Assembly: GCA_030680235.1 (NCBI GenBank)
Contig: JAUXWQ010000063.1
Location: 1 to 45,839 of the forward strand
DNA from: Coxiellaceae bacterium
GTDB taxonomy: Bacteria > Pseudomonadota > Gammaproteobacteria > Coxiellales > Coxiellaceae
Direction of reading: 5' to 3'
DNA length: 45,839 nucleotides
Part shown: piece by piece, positions 1-14,000 of the stretch
Position numbering within the stretch: position 1 is the first letter of the stretch
How the letters are laid out: every line of letters begins with the position of its first letter
Notes under the pieces: generated by a model
What the model was told of the DNA's origin: nothing
The model's input: the letters and a program-made list of their open reading frames with translations, nothing else
Database searches by the model: none
Made by a program: the position numbers and the translations under genes

Positions 1-41
1 TCCTTTGCCAAATCGATACCTAATACTTTAATATTGCTCAT
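1..41 (-). mobile_element. IS110-family transposase, first 13 codons, runs off the left edge
   Basis: Read on the minus strand, the first codons from the ATG at 41 give MSNIKVLGIDLAK. This matches the conserved amino-terminal beta-strand with the first catalytic Asp of IS110/IS1111 transposases (pattern LGIDxAK). A strong GGAGGGG ribosome binding site sits 6-7 bases upstream of the ATG. Everything downstream lies outside the window, so completeness and the ends of the element cannot be judged. Confidence 0.6.
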
Positions 42-103
42 TGGACCCCTCCATTGAATTTGAATGACTGATACAACTTTCATTCTGGCTCTTTTAGAAG
101 CCT

Positions 104-433
104 TTAGTAAGTGGCGGGGTCCATACAATCAATGGCAATGATGCTGGCTTGACGGGCAACTGAAGCTAATTTACTGCGTAAGTCTACTACTTGAATTTTC
201 TGTGGCTCAGATTGTAATGCTGTCTCATCGTAACAAATCGGTTTGTGGCCTTCAGGCATTGGAAACGCATAGCCCCATTGGTGAAGTTTGCGCCGCCCCT
301 TGGAATGTGTTGAATAATAGTATTTATGTCGGTTGAATTTACAATTATCGAGTCTCTCATAATCAATTCTCCGATTTATAAAAATAACATATCCAATAAC
401 ATTGGTTATCGGTCTAGTAAGGGTGGTATGGTA
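104..433 (-). pseudogene. Unidentified gene remnant
   Basis: The minus-strand frame ending in TAA at 104-106 stays open for about 108 codons back to an in-frame stop at 434-436, with another at 446-448 further upstream. There is no credible start. The last 70 codons have protein-like composition (for example GRRKLHQWGYAFPMPEGHKP and, near the end, ASIIAID), so I read this as the 3' end of a decayed gene. I do not recognise the family. It lies between an IS110 end and the NRPS 3' end, a place where debris is expected. Confidence 0.3.
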
Positions 434-743
434 TCATACATCCCGTCAGACGAAATACTTTTGAACACCGCAGGTGTGCGTATTATGTACGATAAGTACG
501 CTATATCTCCCGCTATTTGATACCGTTGAAAATATCTCAGAAACACAGGATGCTTATTTTAACCGCGAAGCACCTCAGCATTTTCGAGACAAACTATCGT
601 TCAACCTCGCCAAAAGATGAAAATTTTTTGTTCTCGGGGAATTGCTGGGCTCCTCCTGCTTAAAATTACCGAATAAGCTGCCATGAAAAAGGGTTTTTTA
701 TACCATGATTAGTAAACCATGGTATATCATCCACTCAATAATT
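434..743. other. Non-coding stretch downstream of the NRPS
   Basis: No convincing gene is visible here. The only structure is an inverted repeat with 8-bp arms ATACCATG (700-707) and CATGGTAT (718-725), 18 bases beyond the NRPS stop codon. It could form a hairpin in the NRPS transcript, but on that strand it is followed by an A-run and not a U-run, so it is not a textbook terminator. Confidence 0.4.
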
Positions 744-3700
744 TTAATTTTGATAACGCGCCTGTAATTGTTCAAGTAATTCATCACTGATATCTGTATG
801 AAAATCTGTTTTCGCGTCACTGATACCAGGCACTTCCGTAGTGCTTATTTTTATGTGAGGCGCTAATTTTTCAATGCTGCGGTATTCAAAAATAGACAAT
901 ACGTCACATAGTAGGCCTAATTGACGTAGCTTTGTTGTGACATGAATACTTAAAATAGAGTCCCCGCCAATCCTGAAGAAATCATCTGTAATGCTGATTG
1001 GTTTTAATCCAAGAACTGATTCCCAGACCTCACAGAGCGTTTTTTCAAGATCTGTTGTAGGAGCAACATAGCTTTGATTAGCTGCTGTAAAATCAGGCAA
1101 TGGGAGGGCTTGAAAATCAATTTTTCCATTCGCAGTTAATGGAAGATTTTCTAACGTGATGAATACCTGTGGCAACATATAACAGGGTAAATACTGGCTA
1201 AGCGCTCTTGATACGCCGTCAGAAAAGCTAGGGCCAACCGCATGCGTTTCTGCAGACAAGATATCTTCAGCACGCATGACACCTAATGCGAGTGTATAAA
1301 TTGCATTAGCGTAGGGACGCAGGCCCAACGAACAATAGGCTAATTTTAATGTTGTCCAATAATCTATGCATTGTTGTGCTTTGTATCCCGCTTCAATCCA
1401 TCCTATTGAATTTTCTTCACCTTCAAAAACAAAGAGTGTTTGTGCTGAATGAATAATATGTCCAAGCGCTGAAGTTTGAATTGAAATGGGTTGATTATTT
1501 AAATTAAAATGCCGATCGTTATTTTCAAAAACACCCGCATTTTTTTTGTGTAAAATGCCGATGTCTAATTGATTTGAAAAAATAGTATGCGTTTCTCTAT
1601 TTAAAATAAGCGAAGCTAACTGATTGTCATCTGTTTCGTTAATTTTTAAGGCATAACCAATATTTTTTTCTTCTAGTAAATGCGTTAGTAAATAAAGCAT
1701 ATGGCCACACTCTATATGTGCCATGCGTTCCCATTCTTTACCATAGAGTGTTTCAATCGCATATTGATTAACGCGGAATTCGATTGAAAAATCAGTGGTT
1801 ATAGCAGTATTTTGAACATACTGTAAGCTATGTAAAATTGGATGATAATAATAACAACCTGATGCTAGTGTCTCTAATGAATCTGGAATGTGAACATAAC
1901 ATTGAACTGCATAAGTACTTCCTGCAGAAGGATAACAATATTTTGGTAAAATCTTATCATCTAGTTTTTTTGCGCTTAAAACAGATAGTAGTAGCGCAAG
2001 ATCGTTTAAACTTTCTAATTGATGAGCGGCTGTATTTTTGTTTTTTTGATTTGGCAGTAGTATAAGACCATTTGGAATTCTTTCATTTGAAAATTGTCGA
2101 TAACTTTTGTGCGTACGATAATCACTTTCATCAAATGCATAAGCATCAAATTGATAGCTGTTTTCTAAATCAGTACGCAAGCCATGTTGTGCCAATTTAA
2201 ATTGCTCGATATTAAATTCATCAGTGTGTTTCGATTTAAAATCACTTGAAACCAAATAGGCAATCAGACGATCTTCATGCATGCGCACCAGTGCATTATC
2301 AATCCCTTTTAACTGGGTTAGTTTTGCAGCAATTTCATCAAGCTCAACACGGTTACCATTGCGTTTGACTTGATTATCTTGACGACCTAAAAATTCAACA
2401 TAACCTGATGAAGACCACTTTCCTAAATCACCCGTTTTGTATAAACGCCCTAAGGTTTTATGGTGAATAAAACGCTGCTCTGTTTTATCGCTGTCACGCC
2501 AATAGTTAAGTGCTAATCCATCACCCCCTAAATGTATTTCGCCCGCAACACCAACCGGACAGTGTTCACCAAACGTATTTAAAACATAGACATTTTGGTT
2601 AGGCATAGGAAAGCCATAGGGAACAGCGGGTAAATGAGTCGTCTCTAAAATTTCGTACCAGATAGACCAAATTGAGGCTTCTGTAGCACCCCCTAAACTA
2701 AAAACGGTCGGTGCAGAAGGTAATGCTTTGACTTGAGAGACAAGGGATAACGGAACCCAATCACCGCTTAATAATACAGTACGCAAATGTGACAGTGTGT
2801 TGCCTGAATTATCGAGTAATAACCGCATTAATTGTGGCACTGTATTCCACAAGGTTATGTTGTGTTTTTTGATGAGCGCCGCCCAATGCGTAGGTTCTTT
2901 TACCAGTGCTTGATCTGGAAAAACAACAACGCCGCCCGCACCTAGTAAACCAAATAAATCATAGACAGATAAGTCAAAACTGAGCTCTGACAATGCCAAT
3001 ACGGCATCATTTTGATGGATATTAAATTGTTTGTTTACTGCCAGTATTGTATTGACTGCACCTGCATGAGATATGCAAACCCCTTTGGGTTTTCCTGTAC
3101 TGCCAGATGTAAAAATGACATAGGCAGGATCATTAGGATTAATAAGCTGTGCAGCTGCTGTGTAATCGTCATTGAGTATTTCAATACGATGAACATGATA
3201 TGCTTTAATCAGAGGTGTATTTTTTATCACAGCCCATTGCATTTCTGAGACAAGTAAACGTGAAACACCACCTTCAATTAAAATATCATTTATGCGTCCT
3301 ATTGGCCATTCTACATTTAAGGGCAAATATGCAGCACAGGCCTTCATAATTCCTAAAGTTGCAGCCACTTGATTAAAACTTTTTTCGCACAACACACCAA
3401 TTAATTCATTGTGCTTAATGTTATTTTTATGCAAATAATTGGAAATCGATTGGCTCTTTTCCTGAAGCTGTTGATAAGTATAAGTCCCATTTTTATCGAT
3501 GATTGCCGTCGCATTGCGGCGAGCATCTACTTGAGATTCAAATAAACTCACGAGCGTATGAGAAGGCATTTTTTTATGTGTTGAATTTGCGGCAGTAATT
3601 AATGAAAGATGTTCTTTAGGCAACGCTAATGTGGGTAAGGGTGCATTCCAATCATTTTCTGCTAAATAACCAATAAGATCACAATAGGCGTGATTGAGCG

Positions 3701-5000
3701 AATCGATAAATGCATCAGAAAATAATTGTGACACATACAACCAACCACTTGAGAAAGTGCCGTCTCGTTCTGTGGCTTGTAAATCAATCCATGCTTGCGA
3801 TGTTTGTCCTATCCAATAGCGTTGATCGCGTTGTTCATCAGGACTAATAAAATAAGAGGGCGCTTCAGATTTCTTTTTGTCCCCAACAACACAGGTAAAC
3901 ACAATGGGTGAAACAGCGATGGTCGGTTCAAGCTGATGTAAATTCATTAAATCACGTTGTACGTCAAGACCTGTATATAAGGCATGTGCAATATCGTCCC
4001 ACAAATTATCATGCGTGGCTTTAAAAAAATCTTTTGCAGAACCATTTTTTCTTGAAAAACCAAATAAATTTGTCGATGTAAAATCACCCCATAAATTATT
4101 AATATCTTTATGAATGCCATAACGATTAAACAAAGTCATGGTAATTAAAAAATCAGGCGTTTCAGTGTAACGTGATAAAACATAGCCATACAATGACAAT
4201 AAAACAGAAGCATAAGAAATAGCATTCTTCTCAGCATTCTTTTTGAATTTTTGCCAAATGTCAGGCGAAATTGTTTTTCTGCTTAATTTGAAATAAGGTT
4301 TTTCAATAGAGCGTGGATCACAAGCTAATAATAGTTTTGGTCTTAATGGCAACAAAGGCAGTTTTTCTCGCCAGTATTTTTTATCAGCATCATACCAGGG
4401 TGATGACTTTATCATGCCCATATAGACTTGATAATCCCTAAAAGTAATGCTTCTTTCTTGTAGGGTATCATTTTCATGATGATAAAGATGGGTTAACGCC
4501 GTAAAAAATTTTGTGCGCGTTTGCGCATCTAATAGTAATAAATCAAAGCTCGTGTGTAAGATGTCTTTATCTTCAAAGCGTGATAGTCGAAAATGAAAAA
4601 GTGGGTAAGTGCTAATATCATAAACAAAATGCGTTAATTGATTGCGAATGGTTGATAATGCTGATTCATGATAAGGGGCATCAAATTCTTCAACAATAAT
4701 TTTATAACGCAAACTATCATCAAAAGGCAGATACTGCTGCATTAAATTATTAACTTCAAAAACTGTTCGCATTTCAGAATAGGATTCAATCAGTTTATTC
4801 AATGCTTTTTCTAATTTTTTCTCGTCTAATCTTTTAAAATAAAATTCCGTATAAATGTGATTAGCAACATTGCCAATTTCAAATTGTTTGAGGCGACCGA
4901 CTGCGTATGCTTTTTGTATTGGTGTCATTTCAAATGGGTAATAATGCGAAGCGGCGTCATGATGTAAGGGAAGGTGTGTTAAATCACTTTCTGTTCTGAC
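744..5000 (-). other. NRPS module 5: Cy-A(Cys) with embedded oxidase-T, thiazole-forming
   Basis: The condensation-type domain carries heterocyclization signatures: the TPIQKAYAVGR start motif, DLLLLDAQT (D4735...D4740, with Thr where Ser is usual) and GDFTS. The A5 pocket D-L-Y-N-L-S-L-I-W-K is the exact cysteine code of thiazoline-forming synthetases. Between A8 (about residue 5500) and A9 (LPCYMLP, about 5850) sits a roughly 340-residue SagB/McbC-type FMN oxidase containing YPSAGSTYAVQ. This is the same position as in EpoB-type thiazole modules. T5 (Ser5930) is last. A thiazole is therefore predicted at the peptide C-terminus. Confidence 0.9.
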
Positions 5001-8000
5001 CGTTTTAAAATCACCTGACGTGTAAGTCAATTGATTGTGATTTATTTTATACTGACAATGCTCAGCAATATCAATTAATGCTGTTTCAAATGTTTTTACA
5101 AAAGCATGGAACTGTTCTGTTTCTAGCCTTAATCCAAATTTAATACTGAGTTTTCCATCAGAAATAGTCGCATTTGCTAATATTAAAAAATCGTAGTGAT
5201 TATCTGGGTGAATACTCGTTCCTGTTTTTTCTGAAATTAATGACCAGTTTTCACCTGATACATTCGATTGTCCAAGATAATTAAAATAAATAGGTGGTAA
5301 GTTTTTTGTACCAAAAATTGCACTATAACCGATGCCTTTATTTGGAATGTCCCGGCAATGATCTTTAATACATTGTATGGTTTCAGATAAATTATTTTTT
5401 ACCCGAATATGAATAGGATAAAATGTGGTAAACCAACCAACTGTTTCTGAAACATCCATCGTTTCATCGGGTAATTCACGACCATGGCCCTCTAACGTTA
5501 CTGCATATTGATTTTCACCAGTAATATGATGTAGCGCGTAAGCCAGTGCACTGAGCAATAGCTCCTCTGTTTTTGTGTGATACGCACGATTGGCATCTTT
5601 TATTAATTGTGCAGTAACTGTTTCATTTAGCGTCAATAATTGAGAACAATGTGCTGCTGGAACGCACTGAATTCTTTCTGCAGAAATTTGTTTTTTCCAA
5701 AAATCAATCTCATGTTGATGTGTTGTCGAATACGTTTCAATGGAATGCAGCCATTCTCGATAACTGCTTGTTTTAGCGCCTAATTTTTCATTATGATATA
5801 GTTTATTTAAATCGTTAATGAGTATTCGCCATGAAACGGTATCAATCATTAGATGATGACCTGTAAAAAATAAACGAGCGCACCCATCTGCATAGCCATC
5901 AATATAGGCCATTTTCCAAAGTGGTCCAGTCGTTATATTGAGCCCACTTTGAATCGCATTTAAATTGTCTATGAGCGCGCTATCTGCGGTTAATTTTTCA
6001 ATAGTACACTGTAATGATGCCTCATAATGTTGCTGCCATTTACCAGATTCATTTTGAACAAATCGAATTCTTAGCATGTCATGACGATTCATTAATTGTG
6101 GAAGAATAGATTGTAAGTGCGTTACTGATAATGGTGGTACACGCACTAAAAATGCTTGATTCCAATGATTTGGTATAGGAAATGATTGCTCAAAAAACCA
6201 TTGTTGAATCGGCAGTAAATCAAATGTCCCCTCTAAAATACCTTGTTCTGCTTTTATTTTTGTTGCTTCTGTATTTTCTAGAATGTGGTCTGTTAATCGT
6301 TCAATTGTGCGATACTGAAAAATATCTTTTATTGAGCAATGAATGGCCTCATAGCGTAGCTTAGAGATTACTTGGATGCTGGCAATTGAATCTCCACCCA
6401 GTGTAAAGAAATCATCCGTTATTCCAATGCTTGGATTATCTAAAATTTCCTGCCAAACAAGACAAATTTTTTCGTCGGTTGCGTTTCTAGGCGAAACATA
6501 ATCAGTATGATGGATCTCAATGATTGGAATGGGTAATGCACCACGGTTTAATTTACCATTGGCATGTAAGGGGAGTTTTTCAATAAAAACAAAAACAGCA
6601 GGTTGTAGTGCATCTGGTAATTTAGTAGCCATAAACCGCCGTAATAAAGCACCCTTATTTTTCTGACCCGTATAATAAGCAATCAATTTTTTTTCATGGA
6701 CTAAAACAACATTATTATCTATTCCGGGATAAGTCATTAAGGTTTGTTCAATTTCACCAAGTTCAATTCTTACGCCATGAATTTTTACTTGGAAGTCACG
6801 CCGTCCAATGTAGTCAATATTACCATCAGAAAGGAATCGCGCTAAATCACCTGTTTTATAGATTTTTTTGTTGATGACAAATGGATTTGATATAAACCGC
6901 TCAGCCGTTAATTCTGGTTTTTTTAAGTAGCCTCTTGCAAGGCCTTCACCACCTAGGTATAACTCACCAATAACACCCATTGGAACAGGGGATAAATTTT
7001 CATCCAAAATATAAGTGGATTCATTATAGAGTGATTGGCCAATGGGTAATCTTTTTCCGGAAATAGTATTAAGATCTTCTACAAAATAAGCAGTGCTGAA
7101 AACAGTTGTTTCTGTTGGGCCATAAGCATTTACAATAGCAATATTTTTGGCAGTAAATCCTGATAAATGTTTTACTTGAATGGGCTCAACACTTAATAAT
7201 ACTTGACGTATGGCAACAGGCTTATCCCATTCGAGAAAATAATTTGATATTTTTTCAACGAAAAAAGGCGGCACGTAAAATGATTCTATTTTATTATCTA
7301 AGATAAAATCAAATAATTTTTTTGCATCTAATCGGATTTCATCACTTAGGATATGTAATTCAGCACCTGTTGCTAATAAAGAAAAAATTTCATAGACGGA
7401 AACATCAAATATAATATTTGTCCATAAAGTGCCTTTTTTAGCGATGTTTCTTTTACAGCATAACTGAGAATGCAATAAACAAACAACAGAGCGGTGTTCT
7501 ATCATAACACCTTTTGGGAACCCTGTTGTTCCGGAAGTATACATCACATAGGCTAAATGGTCTGATGCATTGATGTTGGGTAATGATTCTATATTGTTAT
7601 GTTGGTAGGGGTTTTCATCGAGAAAAATTAAATTTTTTTCAGAAAAGTTAGTTAATAAACGACGCAATTTTTTTTGCGTTAAGATTAACTGACACTCGGT
7701 ATCATGAATAATGTAATCAATCCTCTCTTTTGGATAGCTAGGATCAATCGGTACATACGCCGCACCGGATTTCAAAATACCTAAAATGCCAATAATTGAG
7801 TCAAATGAACGTTCAACACATAAGCCAATCAGTGTTTCAGGGTGTAGGGCTTGCTGATAATGCGCACGAATAAAATGCGCCAATTGATTGCTTTTTTCAT
7901 CCAGTTCACGATACGTTAATTGCGCATTTTCAAAAACCAAGGCAATGTTATTCGGTGTTTTTTGAGCTTGTACTTCAAATAATGATTGAATTGTTTTTTC

Positions 8001-11000
8001 ACGAGGATAATCTGTTATTGCTTCATTCCAGTCATAAATAATTTTTTGGTGTTCAAGTGGGCTTAATAATACGTACGATGCAATAGGTTGGTTTGTTGAT
8101 TCCATAAGGGTATTTAAAATAGTTGTATAATGATTTGCAAAACGCTGTATTGTTTCTTTTTTAAATAGCGCTGTTGCGTACTGAATAGAAACTTTTGTAG
8201 TCTTTTCAGTTATGTTTGATGTTTGAATTGAAACAGCTAAATCAAATTTTGCTGTTTGCCTTTCTCCATGAAATTCCACAGGTGTCCATGGTGGAGCAGT
8301 TGTAGCGTCTATCATGGTTTGTGTATTATCGTAGACCGTAAATAAGATTTGAAACAAGGGGTGTCTTGTTGTATCCCGCGCAATATTTAATCCATTAATG
8401 AGTTGCTCAAAGGGTAAATCTTGGTATTGTTGTGCCTCAAACACTGTTTTTTGAATCGATTGAATTATTTTTTCTGCTGCATCAGATGATTGCATTTGAA
8501 TACGCAATACTAAGCTATTGACAAACAATCCAATTAAATTATTCAGCTGTGGATGTTCTCGATTCACAATGGGTGTGCCGATGAGCAAGTCTGTTTGTCC
8601 TGTGTATTTTGAGAGTAGTACAGAAAACCCACTTAATAAAACGCTAAACAAAGTAGCCCCATTTTTATGAGCCAGATCACTTAATTGGCACAATAAATTA
8701 TCATGTAATTCAATGGTAACAACATCACCGTGATAATCCATCATGGCGGGTCTTGTGTAATCTGTTGGAAAAGCCAACAGTTCGCATGCATTTAATTTTT
8801 CTTTCCAGTAGGTCATTAACGTATTCATACGTTTTGCAATGGCTGCACGTTGCCAAATAGAAAAGTCATTATAGTGAATAGAAAGTGGGGCGAGAGTGGA
8901 TTCGCTATTGGTAATCATCGCATTGTAAAAATAACTTAGCTCGGACATGAAAATATTTTTAGACCATCCGTCGAAAGCCACATGATGAAATATCAGCATG
9001 AAATAAAATGTATTGGTATCCATTAAATGAAACAAACATGCTCGTAACGGGTACTCTTCTGTTAAATTAAAGTTTTTATGATGAAACAGTTCTTTTTCAA
9101 ATAAAAAAGCTCCTTCATTTATTTTTTTATACTGTATCGATAATAAGTCTTCTTTAACATATTGTTGATAAATGCCTTTTTCATTTTGAATAAATACCGT
9201 TCGCAATGCTTCATGTCGATGAATAATTGCTTGTAGTGCATACTCCAGTGCAGAAATATTGCTTTCTGTAGCAAGCTTTAAAAGCATTGGAATATGGTAA
9301 GCATCAGTACCACCTTCGTATTGCTCAATAAACCACAAACGTTCCTGAGCAAAAGACAAGGGAGTATATTTTTCTGCGGTAGGTTCTATCGTTACTAAAG
9401 CATTCCTACTCTTAAAAATCATACTCAATTGAGAAATTGTTTTATATTTAAAAATATCGGCAATAGCAATATGTTGATTTGTTGCTTGGCTCATCTTATG
9501 TGAAAGATGTGCCGCTAAAATAGAGTGTCCGCCTAATCTGAAAAAATCATCATTAATACCAATACGTTCTATATTTAATGCTTCTTGCCAGAGTGCACAT
9601 AATAAAGTTTCTACTGCATCTTTTGGGGCAACATAGTCTGTAATATCATCTGACCAGATTGGTTCAGGCAGTGATTTTCTATCTATTTTACCATTGGTTG
9701 TTAATGGAAAAGAAGTGAGTGGTACAAAAATACTTGGCACCATGTAATATGGCAAGTATTTTTCAATAGCATTTTTTAATACGCCAGAAGAAATTTTTGA
9801 TTGGCAACTATAATAAGCGACTAATTTTTCTTCGCGTGCAATAACGACGCATTGTTGAATGCCGTCAATAGTTAATAGTGTTTTTTCAATCTCATTTAAT
9901 TCAACACGATAACCTCGAATTTTAACTTGAAAATCATTTCTGCCAATAAATTCTAAATTACCCTCATCAAGCCAACGCACTAAATCCCCCGTTTTATATA
10001 ATTTCCCATTTGAAAATGGATTGGGAATAAAACGTGCTTCCGTTAATTCAGGGTTATTTAAATAACCGCGTGTAACACCAACACCCCCTAAATATAATTC
10101 ACCAATAATGCCAATTGGTACTGGCATTAGTTCTTGATCTAGCACATAGGCTTTTACATTAGGTAGTGGTTTTCCAATGTTTTTATTGGAATCGGTTAAT
10201 TCATACTGATGTAAACTTGCACCAATGGTGTTTTCTGTAGGCCCATAGGCATTAATTAAATAACGCCCTATGCGCCATCGTTTCATCTGTGTTTCATTAG
10301 TGGCGTCTCCTGCAACAACTAAAGTTGTAAGGTCAGGATAATCATTGGGGTTTAAGTGTGCCAATAATACGGGTGGTAATCCTGCATACGTAATTTTATG
10401 CTGTTTTAAAAAATGCGCTAGTGCATCTGCATCTTTTCGAATGCTTTCAGAAGTAATAAATAGAGTAGCACCAATCGTGAGCGGGTTAAAAATTTGTAAG
10501 GCTGCTGCATCAAAGGCAATCGATGCAAACTGTAATACACGACTATTCTCATTTAAAAAAAGCTTTTTTGGAATATGATGTACAATATTGACAACGCCTT
10601 GATGCGGTACCATCACCCCTTTTGGTAGGCCTGTTGTTCCTGAAGTGTAAATAACATAGGCTAAATGAGAAGTTTGTATTGTTGTTTTTAAATTAAGGTT
10701 GTTTTCATGTTGATAATCATGCTGATCTAAAACAAATAATCTCGTATGAGCAGGGCAGATATTTTTTACAATTGGCAAACAATCTGTATGTATTAATAAA
10801 AGCGAACACTTTGTATCATTGAGGATGTGGCGAATTCTATCAGGAGGAGAATGCGGCTCTATCGGCACATAGGCAGCACCAGCTTTCAATATTGCAAATA
10901 GGCTGATAATCATATCGATTGATCGATTCAAGCAAAATGCAATCAGTGAATCAGGTAGAATATTGCCGTCATACTGTTTTAGAATAGCATTTGCTAGTTG

Positions 11001-14000
11001 ATTCGCTTTTTCATTTAATGCTTGGTAAGTCAGTGTTTCATTCTCATATACTAAAGCAATTTTTTCGGGTGTTTTTACCGCTTGTTCTTCAAATAATTGA
11101 TGGATTGTTTTATCCCTTGGATAATCCTGCTCTGTATTGTTCCAGTCATAAACTATTTTTTGATGATTCTCTGGGCTCAATAGAGAATATGTTTTTATTT
11201 GGAAATCAGTAGAATCAACAATGCGTCTTAAACTATTTTTATAATGCGCTGAAAATTGTTCAATCGTTTCTCGCCTAAACAAGCTGGTTGCATATTGAAT
11301 AGTTGCGTATAATCCATCGCTTTTGTTTTGCAGCGACACGCTTAAATCTAGCTTTGAACGACGATAATCATTTTCATCCTGTATAACGCGCCAAGGTGAA
11401 TCAATTGACTGTTCATCATTGCTATAATCGACATTAAATAATAGTTGAAACAAGGGATGGTATGATGTGTCTCTTTCAATAGCCAATTGTTCAATTAATT
11501 TTGAAAAAGGGAGATCTTGATGGCAGTGTGCTTCAATCACTTTGGTCTGAACCAGTTGAAGCGCTTGTTTAAAAGATATTTTAGCGTTTAATTGAATACG
11601 TAAGGGTAACAGATTGACAAAAAAACCAATCAATCCTAACAATTGTGCGTGTTGGCGATTAGTGCTCGGGGAGCCAATAAGAATATCTGTTTTCCCCGTG
11701 TATTTTGATAATACTAAGATAAATGCTGTTAATAAAGTAGTATACAGTGTTACGCCATGTGATTCTGATAATTGTTTTAGTTTTACCGAAATCGTCTTCG
11801 ACAATTGAAAATGAACAGTGTCACCACGATAATCAATTGCTGCAGGTCTTGGATAATCGGTAGGAAATGATAAGTGTTCATAATCTTGTAACGTTGTTTT
11901 CCAATAAGCTGTTAATAAATCCATGTTTTGTGTAACAACATCACGCTGCCACATTGAAAAATCTTTATAGTGAATAAAAAGTGGTGCTAATTTTTCTTCT
12001 TTTTTATCATAAAAATACTGTAATTCAGATAGAAAAATATTTTTTGACCAGGCATCAAATGCGGTATGATGAAAAATAATCATTAAAAATACTGAGTGAT
12101 TATCTTCTACATTAAATAAGCAAGCACGAATAGGATAGTCTGTTGTTAAATCAAAAATTTTTTCTAGCCATTTTTGTCTTTCTAATGAAAATGTTGCTTG
12201 ATTTACTTTTTGTTGAACAATATTTAAAGGCTCATTTTTGACAGTTTGTTGATAAATACCATATTTATCTCGATAAAATATTGTTCGCAGTACTTCATGG
12301 CGCATTACAATGGCTTGTAGTGCATTTTCTAGTGCGGGAATATTAATTGTTGTGTCAAGAGACAGAAGAAGGGGAATATGAAAAGCATCGGTTCCGCCTT
12401 CGTATTGTTCTATAAACCACAATTGTTCTTGTGCAAATGATAACAAGGTATTTTCTTTATCAGCAATCGCAATATTTTTTAAAATTTCACCTGAACGTAT
12501 GACAGTGCTTAACGCAGCAATTGTTTTATATTTAAATAAATCAGTAACGGAAATATGGCGATTTGTTGCTTGACTAATCCGATGTATTAGGTGAATAGCA
12601 ATAATAGAATGTCCGCCCAATCTAAAAAAGTCATCATGAATACCAACACGCTCAACATTTAAAATTATTTGCCAAAGCATACATAGCAAAGACTCTAATT
12701 CGTCTCGTGGCGGTGTATAACATGTTGTGTTGTCAAGCCATGTTGGTTTCGGTAATGATTTTCTATCTAATTTTCCGTTATGCGTCAGTGGAAAAGCATC
12801 GAGCTTGATAAAAACATTCGGTATCATATAATTTGGCAAGTGCTTTTCAAGCGTATTTTTTAACAATTCTGAATCAATAAGTGTGTTACTAACATAATAA
12901 GCCACTAATTTTTCATCGCTTATCATAACGATACATTGTTTAATTGCATCAATAGTTAATATTATTTTTTCAACTTCATTTAATTCAACACGATATCCAC
13001 GAATTTTTACTTGAAAATCATTCCGGCCAATCAATTCTAAATTTCCATCTGGAAAATACCGTACTAAATCACCTGTTTTATATAATCGCGTATTTTTTAA
13101 AAATGGATTAGCAACAAATTTTTCTTGTGTGAGCGCTAATTGATTAAAATAACCTTTAGAAACACCATCGCCACCAATATAAAGCTCACCAATAGCGCCT
13201 ATAGGCACAGGATTTAAGAAATGATCTAAGACATAAAATTGATGGTTGTGCGAAGCCATGCCTAATGGAATAGTGTTTAACGTATTTATTTGATTGATAT
13301 CATGAATAGTAAATAGACTACAGGCTACGGTCGTTTCCGTTGGCCCATAATGATTAATGACATGACAACCGGGCATTAAAGTCATCCATGCTTTAATATC
13401 AGCGACACTGGCTTTTTCACCACCCACAATTAAGCAGCGAAGATGAGCGAAGCTTTCACTTAATTCTGTGTGCTGATGTGTGACGAGCAGGGAAGACAAA
13501 AAACTTGGGGTCATCCGAATTAAATCAATGGCATTATTTTTTACATGACTTAAATATAAATGTGTATCGCGTTTATTGTCAGGATGAAATAAAACAACAC
13601 AGCGACCTGAAATAAGTGGGGCTAATAAAACGGCAACCGTTGCATCAAATGCAATGCTCGATGAACAGTCGACTGTTGTTGCTTGTACATAGGCTTCATT
13701 TTTTGTAATAGATGCCAAATAATTGGATACGTTTTGATGAGAAATCATGACACCTTTAGGTAACCCTGTTGTTCCAGAGGTGTAAATAACATAAGCAAGG
13801 TCATGAACGCTATTCGTATTTTCTAAAGGAGCTATTTTTTGATTTTGATAAGAATCTTCATTAATGCCAATAACATGGGCGTTTTTGGAGGCAATGGTTT
13901 TTATAAAATCTACTAAATGGGGAGAGGTTAATATCAAACGACTATTGATATCCTTCAGTATCGCTGCGATTCGCTTTTCTGGATAACTTGTATCGATCGG

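Noticed and set aside
326-520. 64-codon plus-strand open frame starting at ATG 326
   Set aside because: No ribosome binding site, no family resemblance, and it lies antisense to the degenerate minus-strand remnant.
700-725. Hairpin after the NRPS as an intrinsic terminator
   Set aside because: Eight-bp AT-rich arms, followed on the NRPS strand by an A-run and not U; recorded only as an inverted repeat.
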